This document shows, in pieces, positions 21,257 to 26,939 of a stretch of 26,939 nt of DNA. A model generated the notes under the pieces. The model saw nothing but the letters and a program-made list of their open reading frames with translations. It was not told the DNA's origin and searched no databases. The number at the start of each line of letters is the position of its first letter. Position 1 is the stretch's first letter. The position numbers and the translations under genes were made by a program. Source of the stretch: a virus; IMG/VR virus record IMGVR_UViG_3300025402_000703, positions 1 to 26,939 of that record; one strand, given 5' to 3'.

Positions 21257-21274
21257 TCGTTCTTATGTTATATT
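21246..21274 (+). promoter_or_regulatory. Sigma70-type promoter with shared leader (copy 1)
   Basis: TTGCCT 21246-21251, a 17-nt spacer, TATATT 21269-21274. Downstream to the ATG at 21302 is a leader (AATAATATAAGCAATGGAG, then AGATACAA) repeated almost exactly at 21631 and, in its first part, at 24513. Confidence 0.75.
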
Positions 21275-21301
21275 AATAATATAAGCAATGGAGAGATACA
21301 A

Positions 21302-21601
21302 ATGCAGCAGATTCCAACCACCCGCTTCGACAAGAACCTCTTTACCACTTTCAGTGGATATCTTTATTATCCTTACAATGGTAAGCAGAATGCATTCGTA
21401 GCTCGGTTCAAGCATTCCAAGAGCCCATTCACAAAAGCTAATTTCCTTAAGGAACTGATTGCTAATCATACGGTTGAGAGCTATTTTCAAGCTTTGGAGC
21501 AACGTAAGGCTCCTCTTGAAATTCTTCGCGATAAGAACGAAGATTGGTATTATGATATCCTTGAAGCTTATGGTGGTCATGATCTTAGGAAGGTAGCATA
21601 A
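21302..21601 (+). CDS. Small conserved phage hypothetical protein (99 aa)
   Basis: Basic and soluble. YLYYPYNGKQNAFVARFKHS is a predicted beta region, followed by FLKELIANHTVESYFQAL (helix) and KNEDWYYDILEAYGG. I know the look of this protein from phage genomes but not its role. It has its own promoter and the Shine-Dalgarno GGAGAG. It is the first of two neighbouring genes under twin promoters. Confidence 0.72.
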   Translation: MQQIPTTRFDKNLFTTFSGYLYYPYNGKQNAFVARFKHSKSPFTKANFLKELIANHTVESYFQALEQRKAPLEILRDKNEDWYYDILEAYGGHDLRKVA

Positions 21602-21607
21602 TAGCTG

Positions 21608-21636
21608 TTGACCTTTTTTAATAAAACCTCTATATT
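21608..21636 (+). promoter_or_regulatory. Sigma70-type promoter with shared leader (copy 2)
   Basis: TTGACC 21608-21613, a 17-nt spacer, TATATT 21631-21636. The leader that follows matches copy 1 at nearly every base up to the ATG at 21664, including GCAATGGAGAGATACAA. Confidence 0.8.
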
Positions 21637-21663
21637 ATTAATATGAGCAATGGAGAGATACAA

Positions 21664-22002
21664 ATGACTGCAATCGTAACCAAAGAAAAGCTGATTCAGA
21701 TGCTTGATACCGCTGATGAGCACAAGAAGGCTCAAATCGTTGGTCGGGCTTGTTTGGTTCTTTTTAACCGTCAGCTTGAAGATGAAAAGCAAACCAATTC
21801 AACTCGTACGACCAATAACCGTGGATTCACTCAGGCAGATGCTCGTCAGGGTTCGATCACAGCCAAGTACTTCATTAAGCGCAAGACTCTTGAGGATTGG
21901 CAGGTCAAGCAATGGCTCAAGGTTGACGTACGTGGTACGCCTCGGATTGTAAAATATTGGAAGCAGCTGGATGAAGCTGCAAAACAAAAGGTGGCAGCAT
22001 AA
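21664..22002 (+). CDS. Conserved phage hypothetical protein (112 aa)
   Basis: Conserved-looking blocks: QIVGRACLVLFNRQLEDE, TTNNRGFTQADARQGSITAK, LEDWQVKQWL and TPRIVKYWKQLDEAA. The protein is basic and has the pattern of a widespread phage family without known function. I choose ATG 21664 by analogy with the twin leader, where GGAGAG lies 8 nt upstream; the in-frame ATG at 21643 lies in the leader before the Shine-Dalgarno. The stop overlaps the next start (TAATG). Confidence 0.75.
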   Translation: MTAIVTKEKLIQMLDTADEHKKAQIVGRACLVLFNRQLEDEKQTNSTRTTNNRGFTQADARQGSITAKYFIKRKTLEDWQVKQWLKVDVRGTPRIVKYWKQLDEAAKQKVAA

Positions 22003-22157
22003 TGGATAATTCAAAAGTGCCTTACGAGTTCCGTGGAGAGCTTGGTTACGCAATTCAAAAAATGCGCACAATGCAGCGAGCTGGGTATCGTACGATTAAG
22101 CAGCATGTCCATTCAGATAGGACTGTGACGATCACAATGGAAAAGAAGTTGTATTGA
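22002..22157 (+). CDS. Very small basic hypothetical protein (51 aa)
   Basis: It begins MDNSKVPYEFRGELGYAIQK and ends with a probable beta strand, HSDRTVTITMEKKLY. The TAATG overlap with the previous gene suggests coupled translation. Not recognised. Confidence 0.6.
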   Translation: MDNSKVPYEFRGELGYAIQKMRTMQRAGYRTIKQHVHSDRTVTITMEKKLY

Positions 22158-22158
22158 T

Positions 22159-22245
22159 ATGGAAAACCTCAAGGTATCAACTACCGAGTTTATGTTGGAT
22201 GGTGCACGCTGTGAACGCACTGATGCTACGAAGGTATTCGTGTAA
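22159..22245 (+). CDS. Possible micro-ORF (28 aa)
   Basis: MENLKVSTTEFMLDGARC and ten more residues. It starts 1 nt after the preceding stop and ends in TAATG, which would pass ribosomes to an 8-codon ORF ending just before the SprT-like gene. Only the coupled spacing supports it; it may be no more than a translational bridge. Confidence 0.35.
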   Translation: MENLKVSTTEFMLDGARCERTDATKVFV

Positions 22246-22272
22246 TGCAGGTTGCACCAGGAGACTTCTAAT

Positions 22273-22758
22273 ATGATCAAGTTTTATAATGCTAAGCACA
22301 TTGACGACACTAACCTTAACATGCTTAAAAGCTTGACGGACTTTGTGCTGAACAAATTCTTTACCAAGCCTAAACAAAACAAGCTAAATATTGTTGTGAC
22401 ATTTAAGAAGGGTCTTTTTGAACAGACCAATCAGTTTGCTAATTGTATCTGGGAAGATGAACATTATCGCCCATTTGATTTCACCATTCAGATTGATCCA
22501 GACCAAAAGATTCAATTACTGCTAAATAGTTTGGCTCATGAGCTTGTTCACGTCAAGCAGTGGGCCAAAGGCGAATTTTATCAACTTCAACGTGAACGCA
22601 GTGTATATAAGTTTAACGGGCAGCGTTTTGATACAGAGAAGGTTGATTATTGGGATACGCCATGGGAGATTGAAGCTCATGGACGTGCAATCGGATTAGT
22701 CGTTCAGTGGGCAAAGCTAAATAAACTCACTGGAAAGAATTTAGTCGTAGAAGGCTAA
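22273..22758 (+). CDS. SprT-like zinc metallopeptidase-fold protein
   Basis: 161 residues from ATG 22273, with CCAGGAG upstream; an in-frame TTG at 22252 is unlikely. NSLAHELVHVKQWAKG carries the zinc motif HExxH (H89, E90, H93), and DTPWEIEAHGRAIGL the downstream acidic ligand helix, both typical of SprT-like and related phage metalloproteins. A DNA-protein crosslink or structural-protein protease role is possible but unproven. It closes the run of genes after copy 2 of the promoter. Confidence 0.78.
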   Translation: MIKFYNAKHIDDTNLNMLKSLTDFVLNKFFTKPKQNKLNIVVTFKKGLFEQTNQFANCIWEDEHYRPFDFTIQIDPDQKIQLLLNSLAHELVHVKQWAKGEFYQLQRERSVYKFNGQRFDTEKVDYWDTPWEIEAHGRAIGLVVQWAKLNKLTGKNLVVEG

Positions 22759-22789
22759 TCCATATTTAAATGAAACTGAGGAGTACTAA

Positions 22790-23464
22790 ATGAAGAAGCT
22801 ACTTATTACTGTTGCCGCTGTTATGCTTGCAACTTCCGCATATGCTACTGATCTTCCTAAGAAGAAGAAGGCTCCAGCTGCACCTGTACCTGTTGCTGCT
22901 ACCGAGACTGTTGTCCCAGCTGCACCAGCAAGCACAGATAGCTTGACTGTTGCTTATGGACAGGACACCGCTGTTGGTGATCTTGGTTCCAAGACTGATG
23001 ACATCTATCAGTTGACCTATTCCCACAAGCTAGGCAATGGCTTTAGCGTTGGTGGTATGGCTCAGACATCCCAGGCTCCTGATTCTGCTTTGAAGCAGAA
23101 CCTTGAAGCACAGGTTGGTTATGCACTTCCTGCTTTTGCTGGCGTTACTGTTTCTGGTAAGGTTGGCGTTGGTGAGAAGTTCAACACCACCAACTTCAGC
23201 TATTACGCATTGTATGGTGCAGCTGATGTTAAGTTGACTGATAAGTTGACTTGGAATGCTGTTTCCTACCGTTACCGTTCTGCATTTGATACTGATGCCA
23301 ATGGATATCAGTCTCATCAGATTGGTACTGGTGTGACGTATGATCTTGCTTCTAACTACGCTGTTAGCGCAAAGATCTATCGTAACTACGATGCATCAGG
23401 CAGCTTCACTAATGCAGCTGCAACTGGCGATCAGTTCATGCTTGGCTTGACTGCTAAGTTCTGA
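22790..23464 (+). CDS. Phage-encoded outer-membrane beta-barrel protein
   Basis: 224 residues. A signal peptide (MKKLLITVAAVMLATSAYA) is followed by a Lys stretch and a Pro/Ala-rich linker (DLPKKKKAPAAPVPVAATE), then alternating strands (LTVAYGQDTAVGDLG, DDIYQLTYSHKLGNGFSVGG, YALYGAADVKLTDKLTWNAV, QIGTGVTYDLASNYAVSAKI) ending in an aromatic LGLTAKF, the expected C-terminal Phe of outer-membrane proteins. The linker resembles alphaproteobacterial porins. Codon use is strongly biased toward high expression. It could replace or block a receptor porin or alter permeability. A Shine-Dalgarno (GAGGAGT) and terminator frame it. Confidence 0.82.
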   Translation: MKKLLITVAAVMLATSAYATDLPKKKKAPAAPVPVAATETVVPAAPASTDSLTVAYGQDTAVGDLGSKTDDIYQLTYSHKLGNGFSVGGMAQTSQAPDSALKQNLEAQVGYALPAFAGVTVSGKVGVGEKFNTTNFSYYALYGAADVKLTDKLTWNAVSYRYRSAFDTDANGYQSHQIGTGVTYDLASNYAVSAKIYRNYDASGSFTNAAATGDQFMLGLTAKF

Positions 23465-23491
23465 TTCGTATAGCCTGATGATATCAGGTAG

Positions 23492-23520
23492 AAAGGGCAC
23501 CTTCAGGGTGCCCTTTTTTT
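23492..23520 (+). terminator. Intrinsic terminator after the outer-membrane protein gene
   Basis: AAAGGGCACC 23492-23501 with GGTGCCCTTT 23507-23516 and loop TTCAG, then an uninterrupted T-run. A smaller hairpin (CCTGAT/ATCAGG, 23474-23488) precedes it. The last T is also the first base of a late promoter. Confidence 0.93.
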
Positions 23521-23527
23521 ATAAATA
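23520..23527 (+). promoter_or_regulatory. T4-type late promoter TATAAATA
   Basis: Exact TATAAATA starting in the T-run of the preceding terminator; the gene start is 42 nt further on, with Shine-Dalgarno GAAAGGA. Back-to-back placement isolates the gene from upstream transcription. Confidence 0.75.
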
Positions 23528-23569
23528 GATGATAATTGTTTTTACCACATTATCGAAAGGACTAATGCA

Positions 23570-24466
23570 ATGACTGATAGAATAAATTTTTATGCTGAAA
23601 TGATCTCCAAGCAAATTTCTAAGGAAATTGAAGAGGGTGTTGAACAGGTAGATGAAAAATCTATGGGTCAAGGCTTAGGTCATTCTATTAAGAAACCTTT
23701 AGGTTCTAAGGATCAAAGTGGTACTGCTACACACGTGTCAGCAGATCATACAATTTCAACTGTTGGTCAAAAAGATAATACTACACCCGTAAAGGCTAAG
23801 CCAACAGCGCCAAAGGGTGAATTTGGTCCACGTTCTGATAAGCCAGACAATGTATCAACTCCTCCATTTAGAGGACCACGTTCTGATAAGCCTGGTATAT
23901 CAAAAATGTATAAAATGAAAGAAGAAGTTGAACAGTTTGAGGAAGCATCAAAATCTTCACCTACGAAAAAAACACCAACCTTAAGTTCAGCTAAAATTGC
24001 AAAGATGGAACGTGATGAAAGACGTGATGCATCTAAGCAAGCATTTGGTAATATGTTTGGTGGCGGCAATCCTGTTGGTAATTTGCGTGTTAAAAAAGAA
24101 GATGTTGAATTCTCAGAAGCAGAATTGAATGCCATTGAGGATATCCTCAATGAGGGAGCAACAAGAAATCCATATCTCAATAAAAAACACAAAGAAGACC
24201 ACAGCGTTGATAAAAAAATAGAGACTCTTGAACCAAAAACACACGCCGGTGTTAAGGTTACTGGAGATGCATATTCACACACAAGTGAGCTGTCTGATGG
24301 TGGTCACATAATTGGTAAAGTTGATGGGATTCCTTATCATCTAGCAGTTAGAGATGCAGGTTATGAACACAAACTCCATTCTGCTTCACCTCTCTCACCA
24401 GCTCATAAAAAAGCATTGACTAGATTTATTAATTCGCATAATTACGGCGTAGATGGTAAATTATAA
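23570..24466 (+). CDS. Putative internal head protein A (298 aa)
   Basis: Late-promoter gene. The N-terminus INFYAEMISKQISKEIEE is a charged helix like a prohead targeting leader. The middle is low-complexity and Lys/Pro/Ser-rich with a repeated GPRSDKP block at about 85 and 104. After ILNEGATRN (L-N-E before G, a match to the T4 prohead-protease L/I-x-E site) comes a C-terminal domain of about 70 residues: HTSELSDGGHIIGKVDGIPYHLAV, then LSPAHKKALTRFI. The same order (HTS, G-x-V-x-G, LSP) is seen in the protein at 24811, suggesting a shared mature domain. Function after injection is unknown. Confidence 0.6.
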   Translation: MTDRINFYAEMISKQISKEIEEGVEQVDEKSMGQGLGHSIKKPLGSKDQSGTATHVSADHTISTVGQKDNTTPVKAKPTAPKGEFGPRSDKPDNVSTPPFRGPRSDKPGISKMYKMKEEVEQFEEASKSSPTKKTPTLSSAKIAKMERDERRDASKQAFGNMFGGGNPVGNLRVKKEDVEFSEAELNAIEDILNEGATRNPYLNKKHKEDHSVDKKIETLEPKTHAGVKVTGDAYSHTSELSDGGHIIGKVDGIPYHLAVRDAGYEHKLHSASPLSPAHKKALTRFINSHNYGVDGKL

Positions 24467-24489
24467 CAATTAGCGATAAAAAATATTTG

Positions 24490-24518
24490 TTGACATAATT
24501 AAGCCTCCATGCTATTAT
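24490..24518 (+). promoter_or_regulatory. Sigma70 promoter nested in a terminator hairpin (copy 3)
   Basis: TTGACA 24490-24495, a 17-nt spacer, TATTAT 24513-24518, followed by the shared leader AATAATATAAGCAATGGAG. The 5' arm of the terminator stem lies in the spacer and the -10 is in the hairpin loop. Confidence 0.8.
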
Positions 24519-24547
24519 AATAATATAAGCAATGGAGGCTTTTTTTA
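24501..24547 (+). terminator. Terminator hairpin enclosing a promoter
   Basis: AAGCCTCCAT 24501-24510 pairs perfectly with ATGGAGGCTT 24532-24541; GCT/AGC can extend it past one bulged A; a run of seven T ends it. It should stop transcripts coming from the gene at 23570. RNA begun at the nested promoter has no 5' arm and should pass. The 3' arm also carries the Shine-Dalgarno GGAGG of the next gene. Confidence 0.72.
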
Positions 24548-24768
24548 TGTCTAATCAACGTGCAGGCAAGACTCATTCAGCAGCTTTGGTGGATGGTGGT
24601 GATAAGGTAACGCTACAGGCTTTGATTAACTTTTGCAAAGAAGCTAGGGGCGATCTAATCAAAGAAGGTGAAGAAGAATCTGCTATTCGGTTTGAGATTC
24701 TAGAAGAATGGCTTCGTAATGACTTTCGTGGATCGTTTAAATATCATTCAAGAATGATTGGTTTATAA
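24547..24768 (+). CDS. Small hypothetical protein (73 aa)
   Basis: MSNQRAGKTHSAALVDGGDK, then ALINFCKEARGDLIKEGEEE, an amphipathic helix pair, and FEILEEWLRNDFRG. Not recognised. I choose ATG 24547, 8 nt after GGAGG, matching the other shared-leader genes; an in-frame ATG at 24532 would place the Shine-Dalgarno inside the gene. Its stop codon overlaps a late promoter, so early and late units meet here. Confidence 0.68.
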   Translation: MSNQRAGKTHSAALVDGGDKVTLQALINFCKEARGDLIKEGEEESAIRFEILEEWLRNDFRGSFKYHSRMIGL

Positions 24769-24771
24769 ATA
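24764..24771 (+). promoter_or_regulatory. T4-type late promoter TATAAATA
   Basis: Exact TATAAATA overlapping the TAA stop of the preceding gene, 39 nt before the next ATG, with the Shine-Dalgarno AAAGGA downstream. Confidence 0.72.
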
Positions 24772-24810
24772 GATTATTAAATAATATTTTTAACACCTAA
24801 AGGAAACACA

Positions 24811-25275
24811 ATGAGTAATGATAATTTAGTAAACAAGTACGCTAACTTCATTAGAGGTCAGATCCAAGAAGAAATTAAAAAATGTGTGATTATAACAGAA
24901 GCCAAGGCACGCAAGTCTGGCGAAACATATGGCAATGATGATCAACACCAAGCTTTGAATAATCACAACACAAAAGATGCCAATGGCAATAAATCAACCA
25001 TCACCCATACTTCTTTCGAAGGTGGTGATGAAGGGTTTGTGCATGGTAGAGTAAATGGTAAGAAATTTGTATTTCATTATGAACCAGATCACAGCAATGT
25101 GGATCGTGCTAAAGGTGCCTATCATGCTACTGTAAAAGGTATTGTAAGAGATTATGGTAATAAGCCTAACGAGCATGGTTATGGTGGTGGTATGGAGCAT
25201 CTTTCCCCAGAAGAGCAGCACACAGTCGCTCATCATGTTGCTTCAACACTTCACGAGCTTACACCAGAAAAATAA
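24811..25275 (+). CDS. Putative internal head protein B (154 aa)
   Basis: The N-terminus NKYANFIRGQIQEEIKKC resembles the T4 capsid-targeting leader (F-I near L/I-x-E), and VIITEAKARKSG has I-T-E before A, a good prohead-protease site at about residue 30. The presumed mature part holds ITHTSFEGGDEGFVHGRVNG, KKFVFHYEPDHS and GMEHLSPEEQHTVAHHVAS, in the same order as the C-terminal domain of the protein at 23570. It is histidine-rich and soluble. It has its own late promoter and a terminator after it. No activity can be assigned. Confidence 0.62.
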   Translation: MSNDNLVNKYANFIRGQIQEEIKKCVIITEAKARKSGETYGNDDQHQALNNHNTKDANGNKSTITHTSFEGGDEGFVHGRVNGKKFVFHYEPDHSNVDRAKGAYHATVKGIVRDYGNKPNEHGYGGGMEHLSPEEQHTVAHHVASTLHELTPEK

Positions 25276-25294
25276 GTTATTAGGATTTGTTGTT

Positions 25295-25322
25295 AAAGAG
25301 GGCCATGTGGCCCTCTTTTTTT
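25295..25322 (+). terminator. Intrinsic terminator
   Basis: AAAGAGGGCC pairs with GGCCCTCTTT around ATGT, with a T-run after it. A textbook terminator that separates internal head protein B from the next unit. The following 60 nt hold TATATAATA (about 25358), which may be a variant promoter, and the Shine-Dalgarno TTGGAG. Confidence 0.93.
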
Positions 25323-25388
25323 GTTTGAACTTATGGTAGTATTTTTAATTACCTAAATATATAATACAAATTATTTTGGAGTATCTCT

Positions 25389-26339
25389 ATGTTAACATTT
25401 TATTCTTTTATTGCCGAATTGGCAGGACCTCAACCTATGCAATCTTCCGGTCCTATGGGTGATAGACATGCTGGTAAGTATCTTAGTTCAGATAAGATTG
25501 GCAGCACTACATATACAACCACTGGTGGCAAACAAGTGAGAGTACATAGAGTTTACAAACAAGAAGGTGGCAAACATGATGGTAAATGGTTTGCTCATGT
25601 CTCACATGTTGAGAATCCTGATAAAGAAGAGCATATTCCTATTAGTAGAATATTAAAGCCAACACATAAAGATATTCGTAAAAAAGAAACAAGTTTTGTG
25701 ACGGATTTACACAATCAAATTACTGGTAGCAAGAGGCCCGTCATGATGTATGATCGTCATGGCAACAAACATCGCATCGTTGGTGCACAACAAGTATCTG
25801 GCAATCCAAAAGCTGATATCGCTTTAGTGAATGATAAGGGTGAGCATGTCATACATATTTCTCACAAGGAAAGCGAAGAAAGTCATCAAGGGTATGGTGG
25901 CCTCAATGGCAAAAAAAACCAATCACATCCTGTGATGAAAGAATTTGCAGAGAAAATTAAGAAAAAGATTCCAGACGAGCACATGGCTTTGAAGGGCAAA
26001 TCGAGAACAATGCCTCTAGATCATACAAAGCCAGAACATGATGATATGATTAAAAAAGCATTGTTTGGCCAACACCACGACTCTGATAAATCTGGACCAG
26101 AAAATGTTGATGTTATTTCTCATGGCAAAATGAATTTAAAATTTAATAATCGTGGTGTTGCATCCATTAAGTCTGATAAAGATGTCACTCACAAAAACTA
26201 CAAAGATCAAAAGTATGAAATAGTAGCCAAGCATGCTACAGATAGAACAATTCCAGGCACCAAGATTGGTGGTATTGTTGGCATTACGCATGCTGGACAC
26301 CGTAAAGGCAGAGATGTTAAGCCACTGGAAGGGGAATAA
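25389..26339 (+). CDS. Putative capsid-targeted nuclease-like protein (316 aa)
   Basis: The first residues MLTFYSFIAELAG closely match the T4 internal-protein leader (MKTYQEFIAEA), with cleavage expected after E10 (I-A-E). The central block GNKHRIVGAQQVSGNPKADIALVNDKGEHVIHISHK is a pattern I associate with T4-like phage proteins that look like PD-(D/E)xK endonucleases (D in KAD, then S-x-K at the end of the next strand); the nuclease assignment is tentative. The C-terminal part ends in a basic GITHAGHRKGRDVK. The start of the next gene is 1 nt after its stop. If injected, it could act on host DNA or defence systems. Confidence 0.65.
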   Translation: MLTFYSFIAELAGPQPMQSSGPMGDRHAGKYLSSDKIGSTTYTTTGGKQVRVHRVYKQEGGKHDGKWFAHVSHVENPDKEEHIPISRILKPTHKDIRKKETSFVTDLHNQITGSKRPVMMYDRHGNKHRIVGAQQVSGNPKADIALVNDKGEHVIHISHKESEESHQGYGGLNGKKNQSHPVMKEFAEKIKKKIPDEHMALKGKSRTMPLDHTKPEHDDMIKKALFGQHHDSDKSGPENVDVISHGKMNLKFNNRGVASIKSDKDVTHKNYKDQKYEIVAKHATDRTIPGTKIGGIVGITHAGHRKGRDVKPLEGE

Positions 26340-26340
26340 G

Positions 26341-26939
26341 ATGTATACATTTAAATCATTTATATCTGAGTCAAACTACATCATAGAAGCAACTTCTGTG
26401 GATGATGAAGCTCTAGGACATTTAACACACGTTAAGGATCTGCCACACGAAGATGCCAGACATTCTAAAATGGCTGTAGATCTCCTTCGTGATTTTCATA
26501 ATAAAAGACAAGGTAAGCCTAGCTCAATTGGTGCTTCATTAAAGACTGATGGTGGTGCTTCTGTTCACGTAATTCACGATGAACATGGCGTAGGCGTTTC
26601 TGATAAGCATAGAATGGCTCGTGGTGTTGTTGCTAGAACACCAGAAGAGGTTGATAAACATTTTGGGCATGCACCTGAATATGCTGAATCTTTAAAGCAC
26701 GTTTTGAAACATGCTCATGAGTTTGTAAACAAAGGTCATCATATTCAAGGCGATCTTCTTCATACTCCAAACGAAAAGCCAACTGAACATGGCGATAAGA
26801 TCTCCACAACACCAAATAGACTTACCTATCACATGAAAACTAAAGCTCCTCTTGGCTTGGCTGTTCACACAGAGGTTAAAGGTGGTGTTGCTCGTGCAGT
26901 TTCTAAAAAAGCATTGAAGAAGACACCTCATGTTTTTGT
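26341..26939 (+). CDS. DUF6267-like KxDG protein with capsid-targeting leader (partial)
   Basis: Open to the right edge (199 codons seen). MYTFKSFISESNY is a second T4-type targeting leader (I-S-E, cut after E10). IGASLKTDGGASV (K68-x-D-G) has the nucleotidyl-lysine signature of ligases and capping enzymes; HIQGDLLHT (136-142) and LGLAVHTEVKG (171-181) fit the following motifs. The order SxKxDG, QGDLxxT, N-x-L-x-Y, VHTxxxG matches what I recall of the phage family DUF6267. It may seal, cap or adenylylate a nucleic acid or protein. Coupled to the preceding gene by a 1-nt gap. Confidence 0.7.
   Translation, partial: MYTFKSFISESNYIIEATSVDDEALGHLTHVKDLPHEDARHSKMAVDLLRDFHNKRQGKPSSIGASLKTDGGASVHVIHDEHGVGVSDKHRMARGVVARTPEEVDKHFGHAPEYAESLKHVLKHAHEFVNKGHHIQGDLLHTPNEKPTEHGDKISTTPNRLTYHMKTKAPLGLAVHTEVKGGVARAVSKKALKKTPHVF

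Noticed and set aside
21643-21663. Upstream ATG (21643) as the start of the 112-aa protein
   Set aside because: It lies in the repeated leader, before the Shine-Dalgarno; the sister leader at 21281 has ATAAGC in place of ATGAGC and so no ATG there.
23767-24282. Long minus-strand ORF (171 codons) opposite head protein A
   Set aside because: Its composition follows from the complement of a Lys/Pro-rich frame, there is no ribosome site, and the plus-strand gene has a promoter, Shine-Dalgarno and homologous domain.
25353-25366. TATATAATA before the nuclease-like gene as a promoter
   Set aside because: It matches neither the late octamer nor a -35/-10 pair at 16-18 nt; a promoter is expected after the terminator but I cannot place it.
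1-26939. CRISPR array or insertion sequence
   Set aside because: I saw no regularly spaced direct repeats, no transposase, and no paired terminal repeats; the only clear mobile gene is the free-standing GIY-YIG endonuclease.

Overview
The window looks like part of a large T4-type (myovirus-like) phage genome infecting a Gram-negative, probably alphaproteobacterial, host. It is AT-rich and almost entirely plus-strand, with tightly packed genes joined by ATGA/TGATG overlaps and eight tRNA or tRNA-like genes scattered among small ORFs. It carries several exact copies of the T4-type late promoter (TATAAATA) and phage genes such as thyX, a speD-like gene, a GIY-YIG homing endonuclease and small conserved phage proteins. 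The host guess rests on a phage-encoded outer-membrane protein whose mature start (DLPKKKKAPAAP) resembles rhizobial and other alphaproteobacterial porins; this is inference.

Layout. 1-350: the end of a structured non-coding RNA that enters from the left, then tRNA-Ala. 361-2139: four small genes, among them a GNAT, an arginyltransferase-like GNAT and an HExxE protein whose stop codon lies inside tRNA-Leu(UAG). 2247-6405: a polyglycine adhesin, galE, a lone minus-strand lipase, tRNA-Ser, an LpxH-like phosphoesterase, and a small gene behind a near-perfect sigma70 promoter that predicts a leaderless mRNA. 6412-14830: an 8.4-kb co-directional cassette of sugar/head-group enzymes (SDR, cytidylyltransferase, three glycosyltransferase-like proteins, three methyltransferases, a radical SAM enzyme, an APH-type kinase and a nucleotidyltransferase-HAD fusion). 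14842-16164: two secreted enzymes, a DNA/RNA nuclease and an SLT transglycosylase. 16185-20003: tRNAs, a ParB-like protein, speD-like, the homing endonuclease, a GT25 enzyme and small genes. 20022-22758: small phage genes around thyX and a SprT-like metalloprotein. 22790-26939: the outer-membrane protein, then four proteins that appear to carry T4-type capsid-targeting leaders, the last two resembling a nuclease and a KxDG nucleotidyltransferase.

How the parts may work together. The cassette, with galE, the LpxH-like enzyme, GT25, lipase, SLT, nuclease and outer-membrane protein, suggests heavy investment in remodelling the host envelope or decorating virions. The right-hand end looks like a store of internal head proteins made late, trimmed by the head protease and injected with the DNA. 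Regulation is compact: a late promoter lies inside a hairpin ahead of the homing endonuclease (as known for T4 I-TevI), a sigma70 promoter sits inside the loop of a terminator (24490-24547), another overlaps a terminator stem (21221-21274), and three early-type promoters share one leader sequence. Functional names come from motif recognition by eye; no database search was run.
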